Shown here piece after piece: positions 41,046 to 49,370 of a stretch of DNA of 64,000 nucleotides; position 1 is the first letter of the stretch, and each line of letters begins with the position of its first letter. A program made the position numbers and the translations under genes. The notes under the pieces were generated by a model. The model saw nothing but the letters and a program-made list of their open reading frames with translations. It did no database searches and had not been told where the DNA came from. The DNA is from Streptomyces sp. SirexAA-E. Its GTDB lineage: Bacteria > Actinomycetota > Actinomycetes > Streptomycetales > Streptomycetaceae. Where the stretch lies: the NCBI RefSeq assembly GCF_000177195.2, contig NC_015953.1:7350441-7414440 (forward strand). The letters run 5' to 3'.

Positions 41046-42310
41046 GTGGTCTCCGGGGCATGAGGCGCGAGGGAACGTGCGGACAGGGTCATGGGGACGG
41101 CGGCGGCGAGCACGATGCCGCCGGCGAGGACGAGAACGGCCCGGGGGCCGTGATGGGTGCCGACGACGCCCGCGAGGGCGGACCCCACGGGGAGGCAGCC
41201 GAAGGCGATCAGCCGGTACGCGGAGGTGACCCGGCCGAGGAGTTCGCGGGGAACGGTGCGCTGACGGTAGGAGACCGTGATCACGTTGACGAGGATGAGC
41301 AGGCCCGTGCAGCCGAGTCCGATGCCCAGGACGAGCGGCGTGGGGCTGATTCCCGGCAGCGCGAAGCCGATGGCCATGCCCGCCAGCCCCAGGGCCATGC
41401 AGACACGGTTGCCGAGCCGGGTGGTGGCGAGCGGTGCCAGGAGCCCCACGGCGAGCCCGCTGACTCCGGCCACCATCAGGAGGGCCCCGTAGGCGGTGCT
41501 GCTCAGCCCCAGCGGCCCGGGCGGCAGGGCCAGGAGAGGGAGCGCGGCGTAGACGGCGGCCCAGGCGAGGTTCAGGGCGCCCACACCCACGGCATAGACG
41601 GTCAGCGTGGTGTCGCCGAAGAGGAAGCGCAGTCCGGTCCGGACGTCGGCAAGGACACTGCCTCCGCCGTGGGCGGCGGTGGCCGCCCCGTCGTGTCCCG
41701 GCGGGCTCGGCGCGGCCGGCAGGGCCATGAGGAGGAACACGGTGGCGAGGTAGAGGGCGGCCGTGGTGCCGAAGGCGATACTGGCGGACAGTCCCAGCAG
41801 AAGGCCGGCGACGGAGGGGCCTGCCATCTGGTTGGTGGTGATCTCCGCCGCTTGGAGGCGTGAGTTGGCGCGTTCCAGCAAGGAGGGCGGGACGAGACTC
41901 GGGGTGGTGGTGTGGAAGGCGGTGTCGAAGACGGTCTCGCCGATGCCGAGGAGGAAGGCCGCAGCGGCGAGCAGCGCGATGCCTGCCCGGTCCGTCATCA
42001 GCGCCAGTGCGGTCGCGCCGAGGACGACGACGCGGGCGGAGTTGACGATCCGCATCAGGCGCCGCTCGTCCAAGCGGTCGACGAGGACCCCGGAGAAGAG
42101 GGCGAACAGGAGCCAGGGGAGGCGCGCCATGGCGGCCACCACGGCCACGCCGCCGGCCCCGCCGCCCAGATGGACGGCGGTGACCGGCAGGGCCACCTGG
42201 TAGATGCCGTCCGCCAGATTCGATCCCGCGCAGGCGTTCCACAACCAGAGGAACGGCCGCCCGAGGCGGGGCGAGGACGGGGCGGTGGGCGCCGTCGGCG
42301 TTGCGGTCAT
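41042..42310 (-). CDS. MFS transporter
   Basis: The 422-residue protein has about twelve membrane helices and the major-facilitator pattern of the actinobacterial drug-efflux group: N-terminal FLWLWNACAGSNLADGIYQVALP, then the loop SGVLVDRLDERRLMRIVN between helices 2 and 3 and the central TTPSLVPPSLLERANSRLQAAEITTNQMAGP. GAGGAAG precedes ATG 42310. Within the biosynthetic operon it is the probable exporter of, and self-resistance to, the product. It is coupled by overlap to the downstream FemAB-like gene. Confidence 0.9.
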   Translation of the reverse strand: MTATPTAPTAPSSPRLGRPFLWLWNACAGSNLADGIYQVALPVTAVHLGGGAGGVAVVAAMARLPWLLFALFSGVLVDRLDERRLMRIVNSARVVVLGATALALMTDRAGIALLAAAAFLLGIGETVFDTAFHTTTPSLVPPSLLERANSRLQAAEITTNQMAGPSVAGLLLGLSASIAFGTTAALYLATVFLLMALPAAPSPPGHDGAATAAHGGGSVLADVRTGLRFLFGDTTLTVYAVGVGALNLAWAAVYAALPLLALPPGPLGLSSTAYGALLMVAGVSGLAVGLLAPLATTRLGNRVCMALGLAGMAIGFALPGISPTPLVLGIGLGCTGLLILVNVITVSYRQRTVPRELLGRVTSAYRLIAFGCLPVGSALAGVVGTHHGPRAVLVLAGGIVLAAAVPMTLSARSLAPHAPETT

Positions 42311-42358
42311 GTCTTCCTCACTCGGGAAAACGTCCACGGGGAGCGCGTCGTCGCCGGG

Positions 42359-43552
42359 TCATCCCGGGTGGCCGGCCAGCATCTGGTTGAGGATGTTCTT
42401 GCGTTGCATTTCGCTGGTGCCGCCGGCGATGAGGGTGCCGAGCGCGTCCTGGACGATGCGTGTCTGGGCGCCACGCATGTACCCCGCGTGGCCATGCAGA
42501 CGCATCAGGTTCTGGGCCGCCTCGACCAGTCCCTCCGATCCCACGAGCTTGGCGACGGAGCACCGCAGGGAGGCCTCGGGATCGCCGGCCACCAGAGCGT
42601 CGATGCCCGCCCGGGCGGTGGCTCGGGCGATCTCGATGGTGATCCGGATGTCGGTGACGCGTCCCTGGACGTACTGGTGGTCGAGGATCGGCGTGCCGAA
42701 CGCCTCGCGCCGCCGGGCGAAGCCGACCGCCTTGTCGAGCTGCGGTTCGAGGAAGGCCGCGATGACCAGGCCGTAGAGGGCGCGGTCGAAACTGATGATG
42801 TCGTAGAGGGTGCGCAGGCCTTCGCCGGGTGCGCCGAGTACCGCCGGCTCGGGCAGGGCGACCTCCCGCAGCTCGATGGCACCGGTGGGACTGGACCGCA
42901 GGCCCAGGAGCTCCTCTGCGGGGCCCCGCCGGACGCCCGGGCTGTGCAGGTTGACCAGGAACAGGGTGATGTCGCGTCGTCCGAGGTCGGGCACGCGGCC
43001 GAGGACCAGCGCCCGGTCGGCGACCGGGGCGTTGGTGATGTGGTCCTTCTTGCCGGTCAGGCTCCAGCCGTCGGAGGTGCGGGTGGCGAGGGTGCGGGTG
43101 CGGGCGACGTCGGAGCCGCCGTGGGGTTCGGTCAGTGCGGTCGCGCCGACGGCGCCGTTCATCAACTGCGGGAGCACCGAGCGGTGGTGGTAGTCGTTGC
43201 CGTGCTCCACCAGGGCCCGTACGAGGCCGGCGTGGGCGATGAGGGAGAGCACGAAGCCCAGGTCCTCACCCGTGCGGGCGATGTCGGCGACGTGTTCGGC
43301 CAGGTCCGCCCAGGTCCCTCCGATGCCGCCCAGACCCTCGGGGACGCCTATGCGCCACAGACCGAGGTCGGCCAGGCGCTGCCAGGACAGGCGGTCGAGG
43401 ATCTCGGCCTCGTAGGCGGCGTCCGCCCGACGGGCGATGTGGGTCCGTGCGAACGCGGCGAACGAGTCGTCGTGCGCGAGGCCCGTGCGGGCGGGGGCGC
43501 CGGTGTGCGGCTGGGTGACTTGGCCGGTGCGGGCCATGGTGGGCGCGGTCAT
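42359..43552 (-). CDS. Acyl-CoA dehydrogenase family protein
   Basis: The 397-residue flavoprotein has the three acyl-CoA dehydrogenase domains: helical N-terminus (RLADLGLWRIGVPEGLGGIGG), beta domain (ATALTEPHGGSDVARTRTLA, then LTGKKDHITNAPVADRALVLGR) and C-terminal helices (YVQGRVTDIRITIEIARATA, then GGTSEMQRKNILNQMLAG). It binds FAD and would introduce an alpha,beta double bond, or do a related flavin oxidation, on an acyl thioester. The KAS III gene is 34 nt upstream and the exporter 48 nt downstream, so it very likely acts on the KAS III-derived chain. Confidence 0.9.
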   Translation of the reverse strand: MTAPTMARTGQVTQPHTGAPARTGLAHDDSFAAFARTHIARRADAAYEAEILDRLSWQRLADLGLWRIGVPEGLGGIGGTWADLAEHVADIARTGEDLGFVLSLIAHAGLVRALVEHGNDYHHRSVLPQLMNGAVGATALTEPHGGSDVARTRTLATRTSDGWSLTGKKDHITNAPVADRALVLGRVPDLGRRDITLFLVNLHSPGVRRGPAEELLGLRSSPTGAIELREVALPEPAVLGAPGEGLRTLYDIISFDRALYGLVIAAFLEPQLDKAVGFARRREAFGTPILDHQYVQGRVTDIRITIEIARATARAGIDALVAGDPEASLRCSVAKLVGSEGLVEAAQNLMRLHGHAGYMRGAQTRIVQDALGTLIAGGTSEMQRKNILNQMLAGHPG

Positions 43553-43586
43553 GTGAGGTGGTCTCCAAGGTGAGGGGGTGGGTGGG

Positions 43587-44570
43587 TCAGTACCAGCGCA
43601 TGACGAGGGCGCCTGCGGTCATGCCGCCGCCGACGGCGGCCAGGACGACGACGTCGCCGCGGCGCAGCCTTCCCGCGGCGGCGGCCTCGTCCAGCGTGAT
43701 GGGCACGGAGGCGGCGGCGGTGTTGCCGTAGCGGTCCACCGTCATCGGGACGCGGTCCATCGGTACGCCGCAACGGTCGGCGCACTCCTCGATGAGGCGG
43801 GCGTTGGCCTGGTGCGTGATGAGGAGGTCGACGTCGCCGACGTCCAGCCCGGCGGAGGCGAGGGCTCCCTTGACCACCTGCGGGACGGCCTGGGTGGCGA
43901 AGTCCCACACCCGGCGGCCGTCCATGCGGAAGTAGTGGCGTCGTTCCCGGACCGTGCGTTCGCTGGTGGGTTCGAGGGCGCCGCCGGCCGGAATGCCGAC
44001 GACGTCGAGCTGGGTGCTGTCGGCCATGAGGTCGCAGCCGAGGATGCCGTATCCGTCGGGCAGCTTGCCGAGGACCGCGGCTCCGGCGCCGTCCCCGAAG
44101 AAGACGCAGGTGCCGCGGTCCTGGTAGTCCAGTACACGGCTGTACGCCTCGCAGCCGACGACCATGACGTGGCTGTACTGGGAGAAGGTGTTCATCAGTC
44201 CCGCGGCGGCGGCGGTGGCGTAGATGAAGCCGCTGCACACGGCGCCGACGTCGAACGCCGGTATCTGGGTCAGGCCCATCCTGGCGTGCAGGTTGCAGGC
44301 CGTGGACGGCTGGATCTGGTCGGGCGAACTGGTGGCCACGACGAGGGCGTCCAGCTGCTCCGCCGTGATGTCGTGGTCGCGTAGGGCGGCCAGAGCGGCC
44401 CGGTGCCCGAGGTCGGAGGTGGTCTGCTCCGCGTGCGCCCGGCGGCGCCGGCGGATGCCCGTCCGGGAGGTGACCCAGGCGTCCGAGGTCTCCACGGTCC
44501 TGGCGAGGTCGTCGTTGGTGACGATGTGGTCGGGCAGGTACGAGCCGGTGGCGACGATACCGATGGCCAT
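43587..44570 (-). CDS. Beta-ketoacyl synthase III (KAS III) family protein
   Basis: The 327-residue thiolase-fold enzyme has the FabH-type N-terminus GIVATGSYLPDHIVTNDDLA and RTGIRRRR, catalytic Cys-112 in FDVGAVCSGFIYA, His in LLITHQANARLIE and Asn in DRYGNTAAASVPITL, so the full Cys-His-Asn triad is present. It condenses or transfers an acyl group from CoA. No acyl carrier protein gene is nearby, so a CoA-linked substrate or a shared housekeeping carrier is implied. It sits between the aminotransferase (16 nt) and acyl-CoA dehydrogenase genes and is likely the carbon-chain-building step of the pathway. Confidence 0.92.
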   Translation of the reverse strand: MAIGIVATGSYLPDHIVTNDDLARTVETSDAWVTSRTGIRRRRRAHAEQTTSDLGHRAALAALRDHDITAEQLDALVVATSSPDQIQPSTACNLHARMGLTQIPAFDVGAVCSGFIYATAAAAGLMNTFSQYSHVMVVGCEAYSRVLDYQDRGTCVFFGDGAGAAVLGKLPDGYGILGCDLMADSTQLDVVGIPAGGALEPTSERTVRERRHYFRMDGRRVWDFATQAVPQVVKGALASAGLDVGDVDLLITHQANARLIEECADRCGVPMDRVPMTVDRYGNTAAASVPITLDEAAAAGRLRRGDVVVLAAVGGGMTAGALVMRWY

Positions 44571-44586
44571 CGAGCGCTCCTTGGTG

Positions 44587-45927
44587 TCAGGCCGCCTGCT
44601 GCGGGCGGGGTGAGTCGACCACGTCGTGGTAGGCGGCGGTGAAGCGCTCCATCAGGTCGTCGATCTGCTCGCCGGTGATGATCAGCGGGGGCGCGAAGAC
44701 CACGGTGTCCCCCATGGCCCGCAGGAGGAGTCCGCGCTCCTTCGCCGCCCGGAGGACGGCCTGGCCGAGCTGCCCCGGTTCCCGTCCGACGGCCGCCGCG
44801 TCGAACTCGACGCCGCCCAGCAGCCCGTGGCCCCGCACGTCGCGGACCGCCTCGCTGCCCCGGAACTTGTCCAGGCCGCGGGCGAGGCGGGGAGCGACGT
44901 CCCGCACGTGGCCCGGGATGTCGCGTTCGCGCACGATGGCGAGGGTTTCGCGGGCGACCGCGGCCGGGACGGGGTGGCCGGAGTAGGTGAAGCCGTGGCC
45001 GAAGGTGCCGATCTGCTTGCTGCCTTCGGCGAGAGCGGCGCTGACGCGCTCACCGACGAACGTGGCGGAGATCGGCAGGTAGGAGGAGGACAGCCCCTTG
45101 GCGGTGGTGATGATGTCCGGGGCCAGGCCGAACTCCGTGGTGGCGAACATCGATCCGGTGCGGCCGTAGCCCGTGATGACCTCGTCCGCGATGAAGAGGA
45201 TGTCGTGCCGCGCCAGGATCTCCTGGAGGCGGGCGAAGTACCCGGCCGGCGGGATGATGAGGCCGCCCGCACCCAGGACGGGTTCGGAGATGAAGGCCGC
45301 CACCGTCTCCGGGCCCGCCTCCTCGATGAGGTTCTCGAAGTCCTCCATCAGCCAGTCGACCTGCTCGGACTCGCTCATGCCCCGCGAGGAGGGGTGCAGG
45401 GGGTTGGGGCAGTGGGCAGAGAGGAAGTCGCCGGTGTCCAGGCCGAAGCCGTGGTGGATGTGGGGGAGTCCGGTGGCCGAGCCGGCGGCGAGGGTGGTGC
45501 CGTGGTAGCCGCAGCTGTGCGAGATGATCTTGCGACGCTCCGGGCGGCCCTGGGACCAGTGGTAGTAGCGGGCGAACTTGATCGCGCTGTCGTTGGCGTC
45601 CGAACCGGAGTTGCCGAAGAAGACCTTGCCCATGGGGATGGGGGCGATGTCCACGAGGTCGGCGGCCAGCGCGAGCGCCACGTCGTTGGTGCGGTGGTTG
45701 AACGAACCGTAGAAGGGGAGCTTGTTCATCTGCCGGGTGGCCGCTTCCACCAGGCGCGGCTCGCTGTAGCCGAGGGTGACGCTCCACAGGCCGGCCACGC
45801 CGTCGACGAACGACTGCCCGTCCTCGTCGCGTACTTCTATGCCGGACCCCTCGGTGATCACATGCGGCCGGGTGTCGAGGTAGAGGGCGCTGTGCGGTTC
45901 GAGCATGTGCGAGATTGCTTCAGGCAT
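44587..45927 (-). CDS. Class III aminotransferase
   Basis: The 446-residue PLP enzyme is of the omega-transaminase type: DGVAGLWSVTLGYSEPRLVEAA, VFFGNSGSDANDSAIKFARYYH (phosphate-binding region), ISHSCGYHGTTLAAGSATGL, LFIADEVITGYGRTGSMFA with the ring-stacking Asp, and the Schiff-base Lys in IITTAKGLSSSYLP (about residue 278). Such enzymes aminate ketones or aldehydes distant from a carboxylate. This suggests introduction of a beta- or omega-amino group into the product. It is 40 nt after the SDR gene and 16 nt before the KAS III gene. Confidence 0.92.
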   Translation of the reverse strand: MPEAISHMLEPHSALYLDTRPHVITEGSGIEVRDEDGQSFVDGVAGLWSVTLGYSEPRLVEAATRQMNKLPFYGSFNHRTNDVALALAADLVDIAPIPMGKVFFGNSGSDANDSAIKFARYYHWSQGRPERRKIISHSCGYHGTTLAAGSATGLPHIHHGFGLDTGDFLSAHCPNPLHPSSRGMSESEQVDWLMEDFENLIEEAGPETVAAFISEPVLGAGGLIIPPAGYFARLQEILARHDILFIADEVITGYGRTGSMFATTEFGLAPDIITTAKGLSSSYLPISATFVGERVSAALAEGSKQIGTFGHGFTYSGHPVPAAVARETLAIVRERDIPGHVRDVAPRLARGLDKFRGSEAVRDVRGHGLLGGVEFDAAAVGREPGQLGQAVLRAAKERGLLLRAMGDTVVFAPPLIITGEQIDDLMERFTAAYHDVVDSPRPQQAA

Positions 45928-45967
45928 GAAAGGGCTTCTTCCGTGTGCGGGGCGGGGTGGGCAGGGC

Positions 45968-46705
45968 TCAGCGGCCGCCGCCCACCTCCAGGACGGAACC
46001 GGTGATGTACGAGGCGCTGGGGGAGAGCAGGAAGACGGCTGCTTCGGCGACCTCCTCGGGGGTGCCGATCCGGCCCATGGGGACGGAGGTCCTCAGCCGC
46101 TCGGGACGGTCGGGGACCCCGTTGGCCCGGTGCAGACCGGTCTCGATCAGACCGGGGGCGACCGCGTTGATCCGTACGCCGTCCGCGGCCACCTCCTGTG
46201 CGGCGCCCCAGGTGTGGGTGTTGACGGCGGCCTTGAGTGCGGCGTAGTGCACCCACTCGTGGCCGCCGCCGGTGCGGGCGCCGGTGGAGGAGACGTTGAG
46301 GACGCAGCCTCCCGAGCCACCGCGACTGCGGGACATGTGCCGCAGTCCTTGGCGGGTACACAGCACGACGCTGCGCAGGACGGCGCGGTAGGCGGTGTCG
46401 AGTTGCCGGATGTCCAGGTCGACGACCCGGCCCAGTCCGCCGGTGACGCCCGCGTTGTTGACGACGGCGGTGAGTGGGCCGAGCTTCTCGACGGCAGTGG
46501 CGAAGAGGCGTTCCACCTCGTCCTCCTCCGTGACGTCGGCCTTGACGGCCAGGGCTTCGACGCCGGCTTCCCTGAGGTCCTGGACGACCTGTTCGGCGCC
46601 CGCGGCACTGGACCGGTAGTTCACGCACACCGGCCGGTCCAGTACCGCGGCACGACGGGCGATGGCGGCCCCGATGCCTTGGCCCGCACCCGTGACGATG
46701 ATCAT
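45968..46705 (-). CDS. Short-chain dehydrogenase/reductase
   Basis: The 245-residue product is a classical SDR: NAD(P) motif TGAGQGIG (residues 5-12), NNAG (83-86), and catalytic Ser-140, Tyr-154 and Lys-158 in NVSSTGARTGGGHEWVHYAALKAAV. The ending ASYITGSVLEVGGG is typical of FabG-like enzymes. Arg-31 after the second strand points to NADPH. It lies 5 nt after the oxygenase gene. A likely job is reduction of a keto group made by the KAS III enzyme, or oxidation of the hydroxyl group the oxygenase adds. Confidence 0.92.
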   Translation of the reverse strand: MIIVTGAGQGIGAAIARRAAVLDRPVCVNYRSSAAGAEQVVQDLREAGVEALAVKADVTEEDEVERLFATAVEKLGPLTAVVNNAGVTGGLGRVVDLDIRQLDTAYRAVLRSVVLCTRQGLRHMSRSRGGSGGCVLNVSSTGARTGGGHEWVHYAALKAAVNTHTWGAAQEVAADGVRINAVAPGLIETGLHRANGVPDRPERLRTSVPMGRIGTPEEVAEAAVFLLSPSASYITGSVLEVGGGR

Positions 46706-46710
46706 GTGAT

Positions 46711-47709
46711 TCAGCCGTTGACCACGCCGTAGCGGTCGCCGAGGAAGAATTCCTCGAACGCCTTGCGGGTGTAGACGTTGTGGGTCTTCAGCAGCCAGCG
46801 CTGCTTCAGGCCGTCGAGGTCGTGGATGGCGTGCACCTCCCGCCCGTGGATGACGTCCCGGTTGGAGAAGGTGACCGAGTCGCCGGGCTTGGACACCCGC
46901 ATCTGCTTGCGGCTGTGCAGGGCGGCGACGAAACGGTCCAGTACCTGCTGCGCCTCGTCGTCGAGGCCGCGGGTGCGGTCCTCGAACACGCGGGCGCCCT
47001 CGTCCATGTTGATAACGGCGTGGTCCTGCGCGCGGCGGTTGCCGAGGACGTCGCCCTGCCGGGTGGAGACGTCGTCGAACGGGGTGTGGAACCGGGGCTG
47101 GGCCAGGATCTCGCGGTCACCGTCGCTGAGCTCGTCCAGGGCGTGGACGGTGACGGTGAAGGTGGAGTACACCTCGTTGGTGGGCGTGTCCCGAAGCGTC
47201 AGCGTGTTGACGAAGTCGGGGCTGACGAAGTGGTTGGCGAAGTCCCGGTGGAACTTCAGGGTGCCCAGCGTCTTCTGCGACTGGGAGTCGAACATCGACT
47301 CCTTGGGATAGATGTCGTGGAAGAAGTCGCCCTGGTTGACGCTGAGGTGGCCGATGATCTCCGTGCCGGTCAGGACTCCGTAGGCCGCGAGGAATCCCTC
47401 GGCGACGAAGGTCTTCTTCAGCCGGTACTTCTCGTCCACCGGGTTCGTCGACCCGAACCGGGGCAGGTCGAGGTCGATGGGCGCGTTGCCGATGACCACC
47501 AGCGGTGCCTTGGAGAAGTCCCGGAGCATCGACATCTCGCAGAAGTCGGTGAAACGGGAGCCGAGCCGCTGGTCGCCGCGCAGCCGGGACATGTCGGCCA
47601 TGTAGCTCTCGAAGTCGCTGTACGGGTTGGTGGCGATCTCCAGGAGGACCTCGCGCAGCCCGTCGCGCTCGGCGTCGGTGAAGACGAAGTCGTAGTCGAT
47701 CTGTCGCAT
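46711..47709 (-). CDS. Fe(II)/2-oxoglutarate oxygenase, clavaminate-synthase-like
   Basis: The 332-residue protein belongs to the TauD/clavaminate-synthase-like group that includes amino-acid beta-hydroxylases such as VioC and AsnO. The iron ligands are His-154 and Asp-156 in LKFHRDFANHF and His-288 in RDVIHGREVH; Arg-304 is placed to bind 2-oxoglutarate. The block ELSDGDREILAQPRF is also typical. It would hydroxylate or desaturate an amino acid or amide intermediate. AAGGA precedes ATG 47709. It is separated from the ATP-grasp gene by 157 bases with a hairpin, so it may begin a sub-transcript. Confidence 0.88.
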   Translation of the reverse strand: MRQIDYDFVFTDAERDGLREVLLEIATNPYSDFESYMADMSRLRGDQRLGSRFTDFCEMSMLRDFSKAPLVVIGNAPIDLDLPRFGSTNPVDEKYRLKKTFVAEGFLAAYGVLTGTEIIGHLSVNQGDFFHDIYPKESMFDSQSQKTLGTLKFHRDFANHFVSPDFVNTLTLRDTPTNEVYSTFTVTVHALDELSDGDREILAQPRFHTPFDDVSTRQGDVLGNRRAQDHAVINMDEGARVFEDRTRGLDDEAQQVLDRFVAALHSRKQMRVSKPGDSVTFSNRDVIHGREVHAIHDLDGLKQRWLLKTHNVYTRKAFEEFFLGDRYGVVNG

Positions 47710-47838
47710 GGTGCGTCCTTCCGTCAGGGCATGCCGGTGCCGTGGCACGGGCGGGAACGGTGAGTGGCACGCCGGAGGGAGTGCCACGGGACGGCGGCGG
47801 ACGCCCCCGTGACGTGCGGGGGTCCGACGACGTGGGGC

Positions 47839-47859
47839 GGAGCCGGCCGGGCCGGCTCC
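47839..47859 (-). terminator. Hairpin between the ATP-grasp and oxygenase genes
   Basis: GGAGCCGGCC-G-GGCCGGCTCC (47839-47859) is a perfect inverted repeat starting 8 bases after the ATP-grasp stop. A second smaller repeat, GTGGCAC/GTGCCAC, follows. It may attenuate the operon here rather than end it. Confidence 0.6.
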
Positions 47860-47866
47860 GGGAGGT

Positions 47867-49096
47867 TCAGTCGGTCATGACGGCGGTGTGGGAGTCGAGG
47901 GTCGCCAGGTCCTGGAGCAGGAGCTCGTAGTCCTCGTTCCACAGCAGCACACTGGCGGCGAAGTCGCGGATGTCCTCCGGGGCGGTCGTGGTCTGCCCGG
48001 TCTCCACGTTCCACTGCCAGTGGTGGTCGCTGAGCAGGGTGGCCCGTCGTAGTTCGCGGACGCGTCCTTCGACCTTGGGGAAGTAGACCCAGGCCGCGTG
48101 CGGCCCCAGGCCCTCGCTGCCGGGCAGGTCCTCGCCGCGCTGGAGGCGGAAGTGCGCCTCCTCGATGTCCACTCCCCGGCGGATGCGGCTCGTGGAGGGC
48201 ACGAGGGCGGCCGGCGCCCGGGCGGCGATCTCCAGGAACACCAGCTCGCCGTCGGGACGCCGGTAGATCTCGTGGTGGTAGACGCCGTTCGGGGGCTTGT
48301 CCGGAAGGGCCTCCAGGACCCGGCGGTTGAATGCGAGGAGCGCGGAACGGGCGGGGTGGTCCTCGGGCAGGGTGTGGCTCGCGCACACCTTCCCGTGCAC
48401 GTAGTCGTAGCAGGGGTGGAGGTAGGCGTTGACCTCCTCGTGCACGACGACTTGGTCCTGGACGGCGGTGTCCACGTGGTAGAGGGTGCCCCGCAGGAAC
48501 TCGTCCACCTCGTACCTGCGGTCGTCGGCCGTCGCCGCCCAGGCCCCAAGCTCCGCGGCGTCGTCCAGTCGCCGGGCCCCCACACTGCCGGACTCGTCCA
48601 GCGGCTTGACGAACATCGGCCAGCCGAGCGTCTCCTCCAGGTCGGCCGTGCAGCGGTCCGGGTCGGCGGCATAGGCGCGGGAATCCCACTCCCGGTGGCG
48701 CGGCAGACGGACGCCGGCCCCGTCGAGGGCGCGTTTCATGGCGATCTTGTCGACGAACGGCGCCAGCTGGGCCGGCAGATCGCCCGCCAGCCCCAGCCGG
48801 CGCCGCACCTCGGCCACCGTCCCCAGGGAGTACTCGTCGTGGCAGAGCAGGGCCACGTCCTCCCGGTCGGCCGCGGGCAGTGCCGCCCGCAGGGATTCGA
48901 CGCACGCCGTGAGCGCGTCGGCGGTGAACTCCTCCAGCACCGCGACGCGGGAGAAGGCGTCCTCGCGGCGGCGCTTGACCAGCTTCTGGTGCTGAGCGGG
49001 ACTGGCGATCAGCCACGTACGCCTGTGCGGACGCACCAGCACCGCAGGGTCGATGCGGAACGAGGCGACGTCCTGGACGACGATGTCGGTACGCAC
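47867..49096 (-). CDS. ATP-grasp family ligase
   Basis: The 409-residue product has the ATP-grasp plan: N-terminal pre-grasp domain with VDKIAMKRALDGAGVRLPRH, the grasp Lys in GWPMFVKPLDESGSVGARRL, the acidic hinge YEVDEFLRG, and the metal-binding pair in GVYHHEIYRRPDGELVFLEIAARAPAALVP. Such enzymes join a carboxylate to an amine through an acyl phosphate. GTG 49096 is three bases after the stop of a 49-codon gene, so the two are coupled. Bacilysin/dapdiamide-type dipeptide ligases and peptide-modifying ligases are both possible relatives. Confidence 0.88.
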   Translation of the reverse strand: MRTDIVVQDVASFRIDPAVLVRPHRRTWLIASPAQHQKLVKRRREDAFSRVAVLEEFTADALTACVESLRAALPAADREDVALLCHDEYSLGTVAEVRRRLGLAGDLPAQLAPFVDKIAMKRALDGAGVRLPRHREWDSRAYAADPDRCTADLEETLGWPMFVKPLDESGSVGARRLDDAAELGAWAATADDRRYEVDEFLRGTLYHVDTAVQDQVVVHEEVNAYLHPCYDYVHGKVCASHTLPEDHPARSALLAFNRRVLEALPDKPPNGVYHHEIYRRPDGELVFLEIAARAPAALVPSTSRIRRGVDIEEAHFRLQRGEDLPGSEGLGPHAAWVYFPKVEGRVRELRRATLLSDHHWQWNVETGQTTTAPEDIRDFAASVLLWNEDYELLLQDLATLDSHTAVMTD

Positions 49097-49099
49097 GTC

Positions 49100-49249
49100 T
49101 CAGCCCTCGTCCCGCGGGACGAGGTCCCAGATGTTGCCCTCGTCCCCGACGTACGCCCTCGTCGCCGCCAAGTCACCGACGAACACGGGGGCGGGTGGCG
49201 GAACCGTGCCGATGACCGATCCGGCGCCCGTCGTACCTATGCGTTGCAT
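49100..49249 (-). CDS. 49-residue peptide gene coupled to the ATP-grasp ligase
   Basis: ATG 49249 follows a strong AGGAG site by six bases and opens 49 codons that end in TGA three bases before the ATP-grasp start. The peptide begins MQRIGTTGAGSVIGT, has a central Pro-rich PPPAPVFVGD and ends YVGDEGNIWDLVPRDEG. Codon use has the high third-position GC of its neighbours. I do not recognise the family. It is the first gene of the operon, and its size and position next to an ATP-grasp ligase make it a candidate ribosomal precursor or carrier peptide. A small structural partner of the ligase is equally possible. Confidence 0.65.
   Translation of the reverse strand: MQRIGTTGAGSVIGTVPPPAPVFVGDLAATRAYVGDEGNIWDLVPRDEG
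49105..49124. repeat. 20-bp perfect palindrome at the peptide/ligase junction
   Basis: CCTCGTCCCGCGGGACGAGG is its own reverse complement. It covers the last codons of the 49-residue peptide gene and lies 9 bases upstream of the ATP-grasp start, where it could fold in mRNA and set the relative output of the two genes. Confidence 0.6.
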
Positions 49250-49279
49250 CAACTGCTCCTAGGTGTTCGGTGTCTGACC

Positions 49280-49347
49280 AACCGACGGTTATCCATAGGC
49301 GCGAAGGGCATGCGCACCCCTGTGTGACAGCAAGTGGTCAGGCCACT
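49280..49347. promoter_or_regulatory. Inverted repeats in the divergent promoter region of the cluster
   Basis: AACCGACGGTT (49280-49290, perfect 5-1-5) and AGTGGTCAGGCCACT (49333-49347, 5-5-5) lie in the 121-base gap between the minus-strand biosynthetic operon and its divergent regulator gene. They are candidate binding sites for that regulator. Confidence 0.45.
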
Positions 49348-49370
49348 ACTGGACAGGGGAGCGTGAGCGC

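Noticed and set aside
39057..41063. 668-codon plus-strand open frame
   Set aside because: Antisense shadow of the I36, thioesterase and FemAB-like genes, with composition typical of reverse-strand GC-rich frames.
41912..46732. Several 260-550 codon plus-strand frames across the biosynthetic operon
   Set aside because: Each is antisense to a gene with full catalytic motifs on the minus strand, and none has a recognisable domain.
49100..49249. Reading the 49-codon gene as an MbtH-like protein
   Set aside because: It lacks the conserved Trp/Pro pattern and length (about 70) of MbtH proteins, and there is no NRPS in the cluster.
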